Shown: positions 6,285-15,981, counted from the first letter of the stretch. The stretch is 31,657 nucleotides of DNA from Candidatus Auribacterota bacterium (GCA_016932965.1 JAFGBW010000011.1:1-31657), one strand, 5' to 3'. The notes: generated from the letters alone by a model not told the origin. Translations and numbers: made by a program.

Positions 6285-8393
6285 ATGAAATCAATATATC
6301 TTCTGTTCATAAGTCTAATGATATATTCTTTTTTTATGATACCTACTCAAGCAAAGAATACAGGGGATGAAATATCATCGGTCTCCTTTTTATCACCTCA
6401 TAGCAATACAGAAGAGTACAGCAGGGACTTATCTCAGAAAGTGGAAACATTATTACATGTGTCTGACGAAAATTTTTGGTCATTGGCATTGAATGGAAGA
6501 CCTTACGGGATTGTCGCCACCATGCCGACAAGAATAAATGAGGGGCATGCCAGACAGGAGCGTTCCCCGGGGGATTATTTTGAAGTGTATTGCAGTGTCT
6601 ATGCTCCTGAAGATTATCCTGTTGACATGCAAGTGTGGACCAATCTGCCGGATGATAAAAGTTCAGATTGGCATTCTGTCAGTATGGAAGAAATCAGGGA
6701 GTTACCCAAAGATATCATCACCCCTGCAGGGCTTCCCTCGATGCGTATTTTCCGCGCATTACTTCCAGTCCCTCAGACAACAGGCATGATTTATGGCTAC
6801 ACATTAAGAATCAAGGGAAAAGATGAACAGGATGACAGATTTATTTATCAAACCAAACAGGGCATGCAAGGAAATTTGGTCGTCGGTGTCCAATCTTCTA
6901 AAGCCGAGGATGTTATGCCTCGCAGACCTCAAACTATTTGGACAACAGTTTCCATGGAGGAAATCCTGGATTCTTTTTTAAAGGCGGCTGACACGTTTGT
7001 CAAACCGCCGGATGAAAGAGATGCCTCAGGCAATGTTGATGAAACCCTGGCACAAAAGGAAAACAGGCGCGCCCGATATGACTGGGAAATATGGGCCGCT
7101 TCCTGGGACTGGTTTTTTGAGCAGTGGGGAAGGGACACGTTTATTGCGCTTCCCGGATTATTGCTTTCAACCGGAAGATTTGACGTGGCAAAAGCCATCA
7201 TGAGGAGTTTTGGAAAATTCGAAAGGAACGGGGTTATTCCAAACCGGGTCTGGGACCCCAGGTTTCCTGAAAATTTTGAGTACAACAACGCGGACGGATC
7301 CATGTGGTTTGTCCATGCCATGTATCAATACCTGGAATACACCCATGACTGGGAGTTCATGAAGGAAATGCTTCCCACCATCAGAAATATCATGAAGCAT
7401 TATTCAGCCAATGAACAGGAGACCCAGGCAAAATACGAACGTCTGGGAGTGGAATATAAAATTTATTCAGATCCGGACAAACTGATTGTGAGCCCCCCCC
7501 AGGGAACATGGTCAGATGCGCAGATTGTCAAACCAGGCTATGTGCATACGATCACTCCCAGGAACGGAAAAGTCGTGGAGATCAATGCCCTTTTTGATTT
7601 TAATCTGCAGTTTTTGGCTTTGCTGGAACACAAGATCGGAGACAAGTCAAAAATGGAGCCTCTGCTTGAGCAGAGAAAACAGGTCAGGGAGTCTTTTAAT
7701 GAAAAATTCTGGAATGCAGAAGAAGGATGTCTTTTTGATGTGGTTGACGGAGATCCTCATGGAAAGGCCATTCGTGCGAATATGCTTTTTGCCGTAAGCC
7801 TTGGAAACATTGATGAGTCCCTGCTTGATGATGATATCCAGGGAGATGCAAGACAGGAACTGACCCGGGCTTTGCTTTCCCCTGAACGCCAGATCAGTGT
7901 GTTTGATGTGGCACACCGGGAATTATGGACCAGATACGGACCGCGTACTCTTTCAACAAGAGATTCCAATTATAAACCATTTTATCCCCAGAGAAATACG
8001 GACCCGGAGATCAAGGATCCGATGTATCACCAGGGAACGGTATGGCCCTGGCTGACCGGTCCTTTTATCGATGCAGTAAATAAGGTCATGAAATTAAAGG
8101 GATTGAGCGACGAACAAAGAAAAGAAACCGTAAAAAAATATTTGACTCCTTTAGTCTCGTTCCTCATGCATGCCAGCGAAGCCAGATCGCTTCCTGAGGT
8201 TTTTAACGGCGGAGACCCCAATGATATAGGTTTGTATCAGTATGAAAGCGGACCCAGATCACAGGCATGGAGTGTTTCCGAAGTGTTGCGGGTCATGGTG
8301 GATGCGGGAATATTCATGCCGACACCGCAGAACAAATTAGCGGTAGCAAAAAATAGAATGGGAATAGCTTCTGAAGTAGAAGAAGCAGTATAA
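6285..8393 (+). CDS. Exported amylo-alpha-1,6-glucosidase-like protein (GDE_C/GH133-like)
   Basis: 702 residues. Residues 1-23 are a signal peptide ending near TQA-KN. Residues about 60-230 form a beta-rich N-terminal domain. The catalytic (alpha/alpha)6 barrel fills about 235-680, with QWGRDTFIALPGLL (Arg283, Asp284), NNADGSMWF (Asp337), a WSDAQ / VVEINAL block in the middle and SLPEVFNGG (Glu638) followed by SQAWSVSEVLR. These correspond to the acid/base and substrate-binding landmarks of bacterial glycogen-debranching enzymes. Cytoplasmic debranching enzymes lack a signal peptide, so export suggests a role on an extracytoplasmic or imported glucan. A strong ribosome-binding site (AAGGGGA) supports the ATG at 6285. 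The next gene starts 42 nt downstream on the same strand, so the two are probably co-transcribed. Confidence 0.87.
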   Translation: MKSIYLLFISLMIYSFFMIPTQAKNTGDEISSVSFLSPHSNTEEYSRDLSQKVETLLHVSDENFWSLALNGRPYGIVATMPTRINEGHARQERSPGDYFEVYCSVYAPEDYPVDMQVWTNLPDDKSSDWHSVSMEEIRELPKDIITPAGLPSMRIFRALLPVPQTTGMIYGYTLRIKGKDEQDDRFIYQTKQGMQGNLVVGVQSSKAEDVMPRRPQTIWTTVSMEEILDSFLKAADTFVKPPDERDASGNVDETLAQKENRRARYDWEIWAASWDWFFEQWGRDTFIALPGLLLSTGRFDVAKAIMRSFGKFERNGVIPNRVWDPRFPENFEYNNADGSMWFVHAMYQYLEYTHDWEFMKEMLPTIRNIMKHYSANEQETQAKYERLGVEYKIYSDPDKLIVSPPQGTWSDAQIVKPGYVHTITPRNGKVVEINALFDFNLQFLALLEHKIGDKSKMEPLLEQRKQVRESFNEKFWNAEEGCLFDVVDGDPHGKAIRANMLFAVSLGNIDESLLDDDIQGDARQELTRALLSPERQISVFDVAHRELWTRYGPRTLSTRDSNYKPFYPQRNTDPEIKDPMYHQGTVWPWLTGPFIDAVNKVMKLKGLSDEQRKETVKKYLTPLVSFLMHASEARSLPEVFNGGDPNDIGLYQYESGPRSQAWSVSEVLRVMVDAGIFMPTPQNKLAVAKNRMGIASEVEEAV

Positions 8394-8435
8394 TTGTTAT
8401 AGAACAAAGTATTCAATCCAAGAAAAACAATAAAA

Positions 8436-11400
8436 ATGAAGAAGGCGATGCTCAACAGAATCTGTTTCAGCTCCATTCTTCTGCTTCTTTTTTATTCTTT
8501 TTGCGGTTCAATCTCTTCTGAACCGGATTCCGGATATTTTTCCCAGTCCTCTTCTTGTTTATCTCCAAAACTTCAGACCGGCTCCATCGAGCTTTTAAGC
8601 GAATTCATCGGAAACTGTCTTGGAATTTTACCGGAGGATCCTTCCGAACGTAAGCAGAAAATCGGGGAGATCGCAAGACAGCTCAGGACGTTTTATTTCA
8701 TCAAGGATATCAAGTCTGATTCAGTCACAGCAATCCGCAGGCAGGGGACAGAGGCATTCACGATTTCCGTTGAAAGCGGAAGCACGTATACATTCAGTCT
8801 CACGCTACAACCCCTTCCGTCTGAAAAACTGGTTCAGGAACTGAAACTGGATCACGGCCCTGCCCATGTGGTGAAGGCGCATGACGGTTTTTATAAATTC
8901 GACGGAACGATATACAGCACTTCAGCGAATGAACCTGTGAAAGTCAAGGTGGCGGTTAAAAAGTCACAAAAGGAAAAAGACGCTGTTTTATATGTGCACA
9001 CCGGAGAGACATTCATCCCGTTGCAGAAAGTGAGCAGCAGGGACAATACGGATTTTTATGAAACGGATCTGGTTTTTCCCCAAGCCGGGATGTACAGCTA
9101 TCAGATCATAGCCGGAGACGGGATTGATGGTGAATCAGGAAAAGTCATCAATGAACTGGTTTCCCACAAAGTCTTTGTCAAAGTGGATCCCGCATGGAGC
9201 CGGGGTGTGAATGTTTATGATTCCATTCATCTGAAGATGGTCAGGAACCCGGAAATCGGGCTGGATCCGTCCAGGTTCGGAACATTCACAGACGCCAAAT
9301 GGTTGGTGGAGCAGAAAATAAAAATAGGCTGCCAGCTGTTTAAATTTCTACCGCTGACCCATTCAGGCGGTAAGAGTCCCTATTCACCTGTCAGTTCTTA
9401 TATGCCCAATCCTGAAAACATTGATTGGAAAGAAGTAGAAGACGAGGGAGAGACCCCGGATGAAAAAGCAGGCCATTTCTGGGCGCAATACGATAAAACG
9501 GAAGAGGGAGAATATACGGAAAGACAAAGAAAATTTCGCGACTTTACTTCGAGGAATTTTGTCGTGGAGTACGCGATTTATAACACCCTGAGAGATCTGG
9601 AGCATCCCATGCCCATCACGATGGGAGGGATGCTGCTGGGCAATATCAGTATCACCTTGAATGATGCTTTTAAAGAATTGGCCCGCACCAAGCAGATGGA
9701 TAAGCTGATGCAGATTCCGCAATTCAGGACCCTTTATCGGAAGAACTTATATCTCGCGTTCAATGCCTATACGCAGTTAAAGGATTTGATTGATTTTATT
9801 CATGCAAAAGGCGGAAGGATCTGTATTGATAAGCCTTTTTTTCTGAGCAGGAACAGCGTTGAGACTTTTTTCCACAGGGAACTCATCAAATCCACTCCCA
9901 ACGGCGACATGCTGTCCCCCTCGTTCGGAAACCCCGGTGATCCGAGTTATCAATACTGGGGGGATCTGGTTTTTCCTGATTTTGAGAAAATGAAGGGGTC
10001 CCATTATGATTTTTATCTGGATCCTCTTTCATTCTGGATTGATGATCTGGGAGTAGATGCCATGCGCTGGGATGCGGCGCATTACGCGCCCCTTGAAGTT
10101 TGGGATGAACTGGGGAAAAGAATCCAGGGAAAGGACGTATATATCCTGGGAGAGCAATTGGGAGGGGCCTGGGAAAAGGACTATCCGGGTAAGATATACG
10201 GGATCCATGTTTACGAAAATAATGAGTGCAACGCCAAGGACCCGGTTAATTTTGAAAAATACCTTGAATGGGTTTGCCGGAACAGGGATTACCCCATGCA
10301 TTCCTCTCATGACAGTTTCAAGGTGGCTGATTTTGACAATGAGCATCAGCGGTACGGCTGTTTTGCTGCCGAAGATCCGAGAGAGATGCAGGTCAAGGCC
10401 GTTTTGACCCAATTTGCTATGGGGGCTCCGATTTTTGCCTTTCAGATGGGGGATGAATATTTATCAAGGCATCGTATTCATCAGCCGGGCCAGCCCAGTG
10501 AATGGAATGAACGCTCGTATTGGGACCCGGAAATCAATAAGGAAGGCCATGACATCAGTGATTATCTGGAGAAGTTGAACCGTATGAGGAAGGAAAATCC
10601 CGCGCTGCAGGAATTGAATAATTTTGAAGCCGTTGGGAACAATAAAAAGAATGAAGGAGTGTCTTCCTTTATCAGGCATTCAAAGGACAAGGAAAATATC
10701 CTGCTGACATTGAATAATCTGAGCGGCAAAGAGCACAGCGGCGAGGTATTTGTTCCTTTCGGAGATCTGGGGGTGGACGCGCGCGAGGGTTTTACCTTGA
10801 CCAATCTTTTGACCGGAGAGGAAATCGAATTCACGGCAGGAAAGAACCTGTCTCCTGATAAAAATGTCATTACGTTTACATTAAAACCCGGCGAGGCAGT
10901 CGTGTTTGAATTGAGTGCGATCAGAAGACAGAACGGCTCTTATATGGATAAATGGCTGAGAAGAAATCTTTATTCCAAATTCGGTTTTTCTGATCCCCAG
11001 ATGGATCAGCTCGTCTCTTTGGATTTATTAAACAAAGCGAATAATGATCCTGCCCGAGTGATAGCATTGCTTTCCCGTTTTTCTTTTGAGGAGATCATGA
11101 GCAATATAGGCGAACTCATAACAAGAATCACTCAGGAGGATATAGATGAGTTGACCCGGGTCTGGACTTTTGATGACAAAAACAAGGTGGCCATGCCGAA
11201 GGAAAATCAGTGGCTCCTGGTCAAGACCAAAGAAGCCAACAATACCCAGCTCGGCAGAAAAGGTAAAGACGATATTGAAGCAGCTTCGGACGCCATCAGA
11301 ATCGGGGATGAATACTACAGCCTGATCAGTCCAAGGCAGACGGGGGATTACTGGCTGACATTCACCTGGGGCCTCCGGCCTGAAAGCGTTAAATATCATT

Positions 11401-14318
11401 TAAAGGTGCTTCCAAACTTTGAAAACATCAAAGATGAGATAGTCGGGCCTGATGATTTTCCTTCGGAAATCATCACCAGGGCGGATCTGGAGAGGATTCC
11501 CGCTGATGCGGAAGTAACGCTGGCGAACGGGAAAGGCGCCATCTCCCGTATTCCATTGAGAGGCATTCATCTTGAAGGTGAAAATATGCGGGGGTATATC
11601 AGCAAATACGATGGTGAGCTTCTGGGTAATTTAAGCACCCGGTTTCCTGAAGACCGCAAGTTGATTGTGAAAGGTTCCCATGCGGTGGTGAAAATTGACG
11701 GGGTGGATCATCAGTTGAATGATTCAACCTTTTACCAGTTCCAGCGATATCCTTTCCCGGTATGGCAGTATAAAATAGGTGAAGGGGAGAACGAGGTCAT
11801 CATTGAACGCACCGTTTCCATGGTCAGGAAGGAAAACAACACGGTGTCCAACTACCGGATAGTCAAGGCTCCGCCTGGAAAGAGAGTCACATTGTATGTC
11901 CGTCCTCACCTGGCTATGCGGAGTTTCCATGAAAATACCAAGGCCTCCAGCCATGAAATGAAGGAACACTGGCAGAGAAGCTGTTGGGCTATTGATATCG
12001 GCGAGAACGGTAAGGGCGTTGGATTCAATCCTGTTGGAACGGGCTGGGGAGACAATTATAGGGGTACTTATGTCATGGCCAACAAAGGTAAATACAACAT
12101 GGATCACCACTGGTGGTTTAATGTCATGCTGCCCAAGGAAGAAGCCAGAGGGCAGGATCATACGGAAGATGTCTTTTCGCCCGGGTTTTTTGAGATTGAT
12201 CTGGGAGATGGAGAAAGTGTGGATATCTCCTCTGCCATGGCTTCCTATGATGATCAGCTGCCTCAGAACCGGGCAGGATTTTACAGCAGTCAATCCATGG
12301 AAAACAAAAGACAGGAGGAAATGGCCCGTCAGAGAAATTTATATGCCGCCATCCCCAATGTTGCGGCAAGGCAGGATGGCTTTGTCAGGAAGCTGGTGAC
12401 AGCAACAGATTTGTTTATCTGTGACAGGGATGACCATAAGACCGTGATTGCAGGATATCCCTGGTTCACTGACTGGGGCAGGGATACATTCATTGTGGTC
12501 ATGGGAATGCTCAAAGCCGGCATGTTTGAAGATGTGAAAGATATTATCCTGCAGTTTTCCCAATTCGAGGAATTCGGAACCCTTCCCAATATCATTCACG
12601 GTGAAGAAGCAGGCAACAGGGACACCGTGGACGCACCGGTGTGGATGTTTGAGATCATCAGGCAATACATGGAAATGACCGGCGAAAAAATATTAGATGA
12701 AATATTGCCCGTCAGACACAACGCAAGAGAGATCAGGGATAATCCCCGGTTTTTGGAAAAGGGGGAACTGGACTCCGTCACTTTGCCGAACTGGTTTGTG
12801 GATAACATAGAAGGGCTCCTTCCGGCGGTTTATCACGAGGAGCAGCGACAAAAACTGGAAGGCTGGGGTGATGCCCAGGCGATAAAAATGGTCAGCACCA
12901 CCACTTTTACAAAAGAACAGTTCTTAAAACTGGTTAAAGAAGAAGATCCTTCAAAGGCACTGGAAAGGCTGAATCAGTGTATTCAATGTATCCATATTTT
13001 AGCCGCATCAAAGGCGATTCAGAATGAACAGGAGAGGAACGGGTACCGGGATAATGTGTTAAATTGCATGAAAATCGTTTTAAAAAGGGATGTGAGAGGG
13101 GTTTTAAAAAGCATTGTGCAGAATTATATCAGGGGCACGCCCAACGGCATCCAGATGGACATGCAGAGCTGCCTTGTTTATTGCCCCCCGCATTATACCT
13201 GGATGGATACGAATTTTCCTGCCTGCACTCCGAGGGAAGGGTATCCATTGGAAATCCAGGCCTTATGGTGTAAAGCATTGGATTTCCTGACGGGACATGA
13301 ACCGCCAGGGGATGCACGGAATTTTTATTCAAAAACTGCGGAAACAGCCAGAAAGAGTTTCAATGACTTGTTCTGGGACGAAAAGGACGGTTATTTATAC
13401 GACAATTTAAGGGCCGCAAGAAAGGAAGGTGCGCTAGGTTCGGCCTCGCAGGCTGAAAAAGATCCGGCTTTCCGTTCCAACCAGTCCATTCCCATATTAC
13501 TGGGTCTTGTGGACAGGGAAAAGGCCCAGCGGGTGGTGACTGCCATGTATCAGAAACTCGTTATGCCTGGCGGAATCCGTTCCCTGGCTGAAGGATCCGG
13601 TTCCATTGACGGATTTGGTTTTGAGGGATGGTACGCGGGAGATGAAGATAGCAAAAGGAAGCGGGCCTATCATAACGGCACAGCCTGGACTTTTCCCCTG
13701 GCGCAATTCATGCTGGCTTATGCCAAAGCGTTTGATTATTCGAAAAAATCCATTGAAGAAATGCTGGTCTTGTTCGAAACCGTGAAGGAGCATTTAAGGG
13801 AAGCAGGTATTGGGAATATTTCTGAAATCATGGATGGAAACGCGCCGCACATAACACGCGGCTGTGATGAACAGGCCTGGGGTGCATCGGAATTTTTAAG
13901 GGCGTATATTGTGCTTAAATATGAATATCATAAAAGTTATCAGGATGCCGCTGGTAAAATGGATGAATTGATGGAGCCTCAAAACAAGAATTTTGCAGCC
14001 TGGCAGGAGGCGTTGTCAAAAATAAGCAGCCCGGTTCATTATGAGATTACTTTCACCAAAAAAGAGGGCGAACAGCAGGTATCTCTCTCCATCCCATCAA
14101 CCGGAAACCAGGAAGAAGATGCTGTTATGGCCGCTTATTATGTTAAATTATATCTGGTTCAGAACAAACTCAACTTCCGGAAAATAACTCCAGTTGAAGT
14201 CAAGTTGAACGGGGCAGTTTCATTGTCCCTGTCCGGTTCAGTCCAATCGTATCTGAAAAGAGGCTTGGCCGTTCTGGAAGGTTTCTATCAAGAAAGAATC
14301 CTCCCCGCTTCTGCCTGA
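8436..14318 (+). CDS. Giant exported GH13-GH133 fusion (bifunctional debranching-enzyme-like)
   Basis: 1960 residues. A signal peptide (about 1-28) is followed by a Ser-rich CLSPKL stretch, a helical segment and an Ig-like sheet domain (about 140-250). A GH13-type barrel then spans about 255-830: ICIDKPFF in the region I position, DAMRWDAAH with nucleophile Asp546, ILGEQ with acid/base Glu573, and SSHDSF with Asp626; its opening recalls GlgE-type enzymes. Residues about 1000-1300 resemble the GDE N-terminal sugar-binding domain (GDEYYSLISPRQTGDYWL). Residues about 1320-1870 are the GDE_C barrel: DWGRDTF (Asp1350), DTVDAPVW (Asp1399), TWMDT (Asp1591), SEIMDG (Glu1797). The last 90 residues are unassigned. 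The transferase-plus-glucosidase order echoes the eukaryotic debranching enzyme AGL, which is cytoplasmic and about 1500 residues. The ATG at 8436 begins the signal peptide but has no clear Shine-Dalgarno sequence. Activity and substrate are inference. Confidence 0.85.
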   Translation: MKKAMLNRICFSSILLLLFYSFCGSISSEPDSGYFSQSSSCLSPKLQTGSIELLSEFIGNCLGILPEDPSERKQKIGEIARQLRTFYFIKDIKSDSVTAIRRQGTEAFTISVESGSTYTFSLTLQPLPSEKLVQELKLDHGPAHVVKAHDGFYKFDGTIYSTSANEPVKVKVAVKKSQKEKDAVLYVHTGETFIPLQKVSSRDNTDFYETDLVFPQAGMYSYQIIAGDGIDGESGKVINELVSHKVFVKVDPAWSRGVNVYDSIHLKMVRNPEIGLDPSRFGTFTDAKWLVEQKIKIGCQLFKFLPLTHSGGKSPYSPVSSYMPNPENIDWKEVEDEGETPDEKAGHFWAQYDKTEEGEYTERQRKFRDFTSRNFVVEYAIYNTLRDLEHPMPITMGGMLLGNISITLNDAFKELARTKQMDKLMQIPQFRTLYRKNLYLAFNAYTQLKDLIDFIHAKGGRICIDKPFFLSRNSVETFFHRELIKSTPNGDMLSPSFGNPGDPSYQYWGDLVFPDFEKMKGSHYDFYLDPLSFWIDDLGVDAMRWDAAHYAPLEVWDELGKRIQGKDVYILGEQLGGAWEKDYPGKIYGIHVYENNECNAKDPVNFEKYLEWVCRNRDYPMHSSHDSFKVADFDNEHQRYGCFAAEDPREMQVKAVLTQFAMGAPIFAFQMGDEYLSRHRIHQPGQPSEWNERSYWDPEINKEGHDISDYLEKLNRMRKENPALQELNNFEAVGNNKKNEGVSSFIRHSKDKENILLTLNNLSGKEHSGEVFVPFGDLGVDAREGFTLTNLLTGEEIEFTAGKNLSPDKNVITFTLKPGEAVVFELSAIRRQNGSYMDKWLRRNLYSKFGFSDPQMDQLVSLDLLNKANNDPARVIALLSRFSFEEIMSNIGELITRITQEDIDELTRVWTFDDKNKVAMPKENQWLLVKTKEANNTQLGRKGKDDIEAASDAIRIGDEYYSLISPRQTGDYWLTFTWGLRPESVKYHLKVLPNFENIKDEIVGPDDFPSEIITRADLERIPADAEVTLANGKGAISRIPLRGIHLEGENMRGYISKYDGELLGNLSTRFPEDRKLIVKGSHAVVKIDGVDHQLNDSTFYQFQRYPFPVWQYKIGEGENEVIIERTVSMVRKENNTVSNYRIVKAPPGKRVTLYVRPHLAMRSFHENTKASSHEMKEHWQRSCWAIDIGENGKGVGFNPVGTGWGDNYRGTYVMANKGKYNMDHHWWFNVMLPKEEARGQDHTEDVFSPGFFEIDLGDGESVDISSAMASYDDQLPQNRAGFYSSQSMENKRQEEMARQRNLYAAIPNVAARQDGFVRKLVTATDLFICDRDDHKTVIAGYPWFTDWGRDTFIVVMGMLKAGMFEDVKDIILQFSQFEEFGTLPNIIHGEEAGNRDTVDAPVWMFEIIRQYMEMTGEKILDEILPVRHNAREIRDNPRFLEKGELDSVTLPNWFVDNIEGLLPAVYHEEQRQKLEGWGDAQAIKMVSTTTFTKEQFLKLVKEEDPSKALERLNQCIQCIHILAASKAIQNEQERNGYRDNVLNCMKIVLKRDVRGVLKSIVQNYIRGTPNGIQMDMQSCLVYCPPHYTWMDTNFPACTPREGYPLEIQALWCKALDFLTGHEPPGDARNFYSKTAETARKSFNDLFWDEKDGYLYDNLRAARKEGALGSASQAEKDPAFRSNQSIPILLGLVDREKAQRVVTAMYQKLVMPGGIRSLAEGSGSIDGFGFEGWYAGDEDSKRKRAYHNGTAWTFPLAQFMLAYAKAFDYSKKSIEEMLVLFETVKEHLREAGIGNISEIMDGNAPHITRGCDEQAWGASEFLRAYIVLKYEYHKSYQDAAGKMDELMEPQNKNFAAWQEALSKISSPVHYEITFTKKEGEQQVSLSIPSTGNQEEDAVMAAYYVKLYLVQNKLNFRKITPVEVKLNGAVSLSLSGSVQSYLKRGLAVLEGFYQERILPASA

Positions 14319-14344
14319 TGGTTTTTTCAAAACGAAAAAACCAT
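14318..14344 (+). other. Perfect hairpin at the stop codon of the giant glycosidase
   Basis: ATGGTTTTTTC (14318-14328) and GAAAAAACCAT (14334-14344) are perfect 11-nt arms around AAAAC. The hairpin begins on the last base of the TGA stop. It is AT-rich and has no T-run after it, so it could be a weak terminator or a processing site. It also makes the ATG at 14318 an unlikely start for the next gene. Confidence 0.5.
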
Positions 14345-14398
14345 TTGAAATTGTCATCCTCTTTCAATATATTGCCTTTCATGAAGTTGGGCGATTCA

Positions 14399-15016
14399 AT
14401 GAAAATGTTACCCGTAATTCCGGTCTTTTTTCTTCTTTTCTTTTTGCTTCCCCTTGAAGCTGCCAAGGTGACAAGGGTGATCAACAGGCCGGTCAATAAA
14501 TCGTTTAATCGGTCTATTATGAAGGGGGATCCAGGCACTGAAGACAGCATCACCAAAGTGAAAACAACCGAACAGATTGAAGCGGTCCTGAAACAGATTG
14601 AAGCCCAGGATATCAGACAGTACCGCTATTTAAAAAGCATCCAGACGAAATATTTCGACAAATTCCTTGAATATTTGAACAAATGGGTGAATGAATTAAG
14701 CCCTGAAAAAATGGCTGAAAGAAAACAGGACATCCAGCAAAGGCAGAAAGATCTGCAGCTTGCCATGAGAAAAGCGGTTGAATCCTACACTGGGGAACCC
14801 GACGAGACGAAAAGGCAGGAGTATAAAAAAAAGATAAAAAAAATCATGGATGAGCTGTTTTCTGTTGAACTGGAATGGGATGAAATCATGGTTCTCCTGA
14901 AGAAAAAGGAAGCGGCATATCTGGAGACCCAACTGGAAAATAAAAGGAAGGACAAGTCCTCCTTTATTGATAAAACCTGCGGCAGATTCTATTTGAAGGC
15001 TGAAGATTTTAAATGA
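14399..15016 (+). CDS. Small exported helical protein, function unknown
   Basis: I do not recognise this family. From the ATG at 14399 it has 205 residues. It starts MKMLPVIPVFFLLFFLLPLE, a signal peptide with likely cleavage after EAA. The mature part is highly charged and almost all helical (many Lys, Glu, Gln), with heptad-like stretches around TTEQIEAVLKQIEAQDIRQY and ELEWDEIMVLLKKKEAAYLE, so a coiled-coil periplasmic or membrane-attached protein is likely. The frame is open back to an ATG at 14318, but that lies inside a hairpin and would put an unusual 27-residue extension before the signal peptide. Its stop overlaps the following PilZ gene by 4 nt (ATGA), so the two are translationally coupled and probably work together. 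It follows the giant glycosidase by 80 nt. Confidence 0.72.
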   Translation: MKMLPVIPVFFLLFFLLPLEAAKVTRVINRPVNKSFNRSIMKGDPGTEDSITKVKTTEQIEAVLKQIEAQDIRQYRYLKSIQTKYFDKFLEYLNKWVNELSPEKMAERKQDIQQRQKDLQLAMRKAVESYTGEPDETKRQEYKKKIKKIMDELFSVELEWDEIMVLLKKKEAAYLETQLENKRKDKSSFIDKTCGRFYLKAEDFK

Positions 15017-15654
15017 ATGAGATTTTCCAGCCGGACGGATTCGATTACAACGGGATTGAAAGAAGAAAATATATCCGGTTTTCGTACCATTATCCGGTCC
15101 GTCACCGCAGGATGGGGGAAGATACCTATCAGGAATCTGAAAGCGATAATATCAGCCTGGGCGGCGTCATGTTTTATTCCTCAAGGAGTTATGGAGTCGG
15201 GGAAAATATCGACTTGGAACTGGATTTTCCTCTGGGAAGCGGCCACCAGATCATCGCTGTTTCAGCCATGGTATGCTGGATTCAGAAAAAAGAGATGCCC
15301 CCGTATTCATACAGCATGGGGGTTTCATTCAATTCTCTTTCTGAGGATCAGTTGCAGCAGCTTCAGACCATGGTTCAGACTTTTCTTGAATATAAACAGA
15401 AACAATTTTCCTTAGTAACGGAAGACACTCTGGAAAAAAACAAAGAGGAAGCGAGGATATTGTTCATCAAGGGACTGGAATATTTCAGAAATGATCTTTT
15501 AGATGAGGCTATAGATGCTTTTTCCCGTGTGATCCAGCTGATACCGTCTCACGCCGCGGCCTATTCTTACAGGGCCTATTCCCATGAAAGAAAAGGCGAA
15601 TCCAGGAAAGCGGAAGAAGATTACATCAAGGCCAAGGAATTGGGCGGATTTTAG
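15013..15654 (+). CDS. PilZ domain protein with C-terminal TPR repeats
   Basis: 213 residues, cytoplasmic. The PilZ domain (about 14-130) carries both cyclic-di-GMP binding motifs: RKYIR (Arg18, Arg22) and DNISLGG (Asp45, Ser48, Gly50). About residues 140-211 form two TPR helix pairs (ARILFIKGLEYFRNDLLDEA; AAAYSYRAYSHERKGESRKA), a protein-protein interaction module. The likely role is a c-di-GMP receptor that passes the signal to a partner through the TPRs. The start ATG overlaps the stop of the coiled-coil exported protein, making that protein the first partner candidate. It sits downstream of the exported debranching enzymes, which suggests c-di-GMP control of that glucan locus; this is inference. 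Confidence 0.85.
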   Translation: MNEIFQPDGFDYNGIERRKYIRFSYHYPVRHRRMGEDTYQESESDNISLGGVMFYSSRSYGVGENIDLELDFPLGSGHQIIAVSAMVCWIQKKEMPPYSYSMGVSFNSLSEDQLQQLQTMVQTFLEYKQKQFSLVTEDTLEKNKEEARILFIKGLEYFRNDLLDEAIDAFSRVIQLIPSHAAAYSYRAYSHERKGESRKAEEDYIKAKELGGF

Positions 15655-15733
15655 GAAGTGATTGACCAGATGGATGTTCAGCATAGCTTTTGGACCTCCA
15701 AAGGTTAATAGTTCTGAAAGTATCACAAATTAG

Positions 15734-15904
15734 TTTTCATCACGGAGGACACGGAAAGCACGGAGGATAGAATAAGAGAATTTCAGAGTGAACGAACCAG
15801 GTTATTGAAATATTTGTTGGATCTGCCCGCTGTCATATATCCTTGATTGAAGATCGTTTGAAGAAAAACTTTCTCCGTACTCTCCGTGTCCTCCGTGATG
15901 AAAA
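15734..15904. repeat. Nonamer-arm hairpin repeat A (CACGGAGGA type)
   Basis: Left arm 15734-15768 contains three 9-nt units (CACGGAGGA, CACGGAAAG, CACGGAGGA). Right arm 15869-15904 is its near-perfect reverse complement (read reversed: CACGGAGGA, CACGGAGAG, TACGGAGAA). TTTTCAT flanks the left arm and ATGAAAA the right. About 100 nt of unrelated AT-rich sequence forms the loop. It accounts for much of the 375-nt gap between the PilZ-TPR gene and the nitrilase gene. No coding potential. Confidence 0.8.
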
Positions 15905-15981
15905 AATATTTTAAGAATATCATTGATTATCATGCCCTATTGGGTGGCTTGTAATATATTTTAAACCGATAATCATTTAAG

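Noticed and set aside
8237-8476. 79-codon minus-strand frame with a hydrophobic stretch between two debranching genes
   Set aside because: Most of it lies antisense to the conserved C-terminus of the 702-residue enzyme; the hydrophobic look comes from the reverse complement of a Lys/Asn-rich gap.
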